Shown here one piece after another: positions 4,351-5,517 of a stretch of DNA of 5,517 bases. The notes under the pieces are model-generated. The model ran no database searches. It was not told the origin of the DNA and saw only the letters and a list, made by a program, of their open reading frames with translations. The first letter of the stretch is position 1; the number at the start of each line of letters is the position of its first letter. Source of the stretch: Betaproteobacteria bacterium (GTDB taxonomy: Bacteria; Pseudomonadota; Gammaproteobacteria; Tethybacterales; Tethybacteraceae); the NCBI GenBank assembly GCA_026710225.1, contig JAPORI010000220.1, positions 1-5,517 on the forward strand, in the 5' to 3' direction. Made by a program: the position numbers and the translations under genes.

Positions 4351-5517
4351 GCGCTTCCTTGCAACCAATCAACGAAACCGGCGATCTCACTGCCGATTCC
4401 TTTGCCCGCCGGCACATCGGGCCGGGGCCGGAGGAGAGCGCAAAAATGCTGGCGGCAATCGGCTGCGCAAGCATCGAGCAGCTCATTGACGAAGCGGTTC
4501 CGGATTCGATTCGTGGCAGCATGGAGGATATCGGCCAACCGCTAAGCCAGGATCAGGTTTTGCAGCAGCTCAGGCAGATTGGCGATGAAAACCAGCCCGG
4601 CAAGTCGATGATTGGCTGCGGCTACTACAACTGCCTGATGCCGCCGGCGGTGCAGCGGCTGATTCTTGAAAACCCGTCCTGGTACACCGCCTACACCCCC
4701 TATCAGGCCGAGATATCCCAGGGACGGCTGGAGATGCTGCTTAATTTCCAGACCATGAGCGCCCAATTGGCCGGCCTGCCGCATGCAAACGCCTCGCTGC
4801 TCGATGAGGCGACCGCCGCGGCCGAGGCGATGACCCTGCTGCAGCGGGCGCATAAGGACGGCAGTGCCCGCCGGTTTCTGGTCGATGCCGATTTGTTTGT
4901 CCAGACCCAGGCGGTCCTGCGTACCCGAGCGCAACCGCTGGGCATCGAAATCGTGCGCTGCGAGCGCGACGAGCAGTTTGATCCGGCCGGCGCCTTCGGG
5001 GCGCTGCTTGCCGTTCCGAATGCATCCGGGAAAGTTTCCGATCGCAGCGCCCTGATCGGGCGACTGGCCGGTGCAGGAGTCAAAACCGCAGTGTGCGCCG
5101 ATCTGCTGGCTCTGTGTTTGATCAAGTCGCCGGGTGCGATGGGCGCGGCGATTGCGGTTGGATCGACGCAGCGCTTCGGGGTGCCGATGGGCGGCGGCGG
5201 GCCGCACGCCGCCTACATGGCGTTTGCCGACGGGCTGCAGCGGCTGGTTCCGGGCCGGATCGTCGGCATTTCCCGCGACAGTCGCGGCCGGCCGGCGCTG
5301 CGGTTGGCGTTGCAGACCCGCGAGCAGCACATCCGGCGCGCCAAGGCGACTTCCAACATCTGCACTGCGCAGGTGCTGCCGGCGGTGCTGGCGGCTGCAT
5401 ACGCGATCCATCACGGTCCTGAGGGTCTGCGCCGGATAGCTCTGCGCACCCATGCTCGGGCATGTGAACTGGCTGGTGCCTTGCGCGAAGCCGGACACCG
5501 GCTGGTGGCCGATTCGT
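4347..5517 (+). CDS. gcvP: Glycine dehydrogenase (decarboxylating), P protein, N-terminal part (runs off the right edge)
   Basis: About 390 codons are visible. The pyridoxal-phosphate enzyme decarboxylates glycine and loads the aminomethyl group on lipoyl-GcvH. Signatures counted from the TTG at 4347 include FARRHIGP (19-26), then GYYNCLMPP, ENPSWYTAYTPYQAEISQGR, NASLLDEATAAAEAMTL, STQRFGVPMGGGGPHAAY, PGRIVGIS, LQTREQHIRR and ATSNICTAQVL. The FxxRHIGP start and LDEATAAAEAM resemble the undivided (about 950 aa) proteobacterial P protein rather than the split GcvPA/GcvPB type. The PLP lysine is in the C-terminal half, outside the window. No ATG or GTG precedes the conserved N-terminus. TTG at 4347 overlaps the gcvH stop (TTGA); TTG at 4359 is an alternative. 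An in-frame ATG at 4446 has a strong Shine-Dalgarno-like GGAGGA but would remove the conserved RHIGP. Identity is certain, the start is not. Confidence 0.93.
   Translation, partial: MSASLQPINETGDLTADSFARRHIGPGPEESAKMLAAIGCASIEQLIDEAVPDSIRGSMEDIGQPLSQDQVLQQLRQIGDENQPGKSMIGCGYYNCLMPPAVQRLILENPSWYTAYTPYQAEISQGRLEMLLNFQTMSAQLAGLPHANASLLDEATAAAEAMTLLQRAHKDGSARRFLVDADLFVQTQAVLRTRAQPLGIEIVRCERDEQFDPAGAFGALLAVPNASGKVSDRSALIGRLAGAGVKTAVCADLLALCLIKSPGAMGAAIAVGSTQRFGVPMGGGGPHAAYMAFADGLQRLVPGRIVGISRDSRGRPALRLALQTREQHIRRAKATSNICTAQVLPAVLAAAYAIHHGPEGLRRIALRTHARACELAGALREAGHRLVADS

Noticed and set aside
4542..5498. Long minus-strand open frame opposite gcvP (318 codons)
   Set aside because: It lies fully antisense to a well-conserved GcvP sequence and its translation is rich in Arg, Gln and Gly without family motifs.

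Overview
This window is a GC-rich stretch of bacterial chromosome made of housekeeping genes. The gene set (xseB-ispA, a PcnB-type poly(A) polymerase with an Arg-rich tail, a gcvT-gcvH-gcvP order with what looks like a long undivided P-protein) points to a Pseudomonadota, most likely a beta- or gammaproteobacterium or a relative. I cannot name a genus. I see no insertion sequence, phage gene, CRISPR array, tRNA or rRNA.

The layout is two divergent transcription units read outward from a control region at about 2562-2835. On the minus strand, from right to left, are xseB (exonuclease VII small subunit), ispA (farnesyl diphosphate synthase), pcnB (poly(A) polymerase) and the first 65 or so codons of tsaB (tRNA threonylcarbamoyl-adenosine synthesis), which runs off the left edge. 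All four overlap their neighbours (41, 4 and 20 nt), so they look like one translationally coupled operon. E. coli has dxs after xseB-ispA; here the next gene is pcnB.

On the plus strand are gcvT, gcvH and the N-terminal 390 codons of gcvP, which runs off the right edge. They encode the T, H and P proteins of the glycine cleavage system. P decarboxylates glycine, the aminomethyl group is carried on the lipoyl arm of H, and T releases ammonia and transfers the one-carbon unit to tetrahydrofolate.

The most interesting part is the gcvT leader. It contains a clear glycine riboswitch aptamer (2738-2801). A second, upstream module (2639-2730) has a matching 7-bp P1 stem and some aptamer landmarks but a badly eroded core, so this looks like a tandem glycine riboswitch whose first aptamer has decayed. 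A terminator-like hairpin follows (2802-2834), and its U-tract runs almost into the gcvT ATG, which has no Shine-Dalgarno sequence. A 9-bp alternative helix (2693-2701 with 2799-2807) would break both the ligand-dependent P1 and the terminator, which raises the question of which way this switch works.
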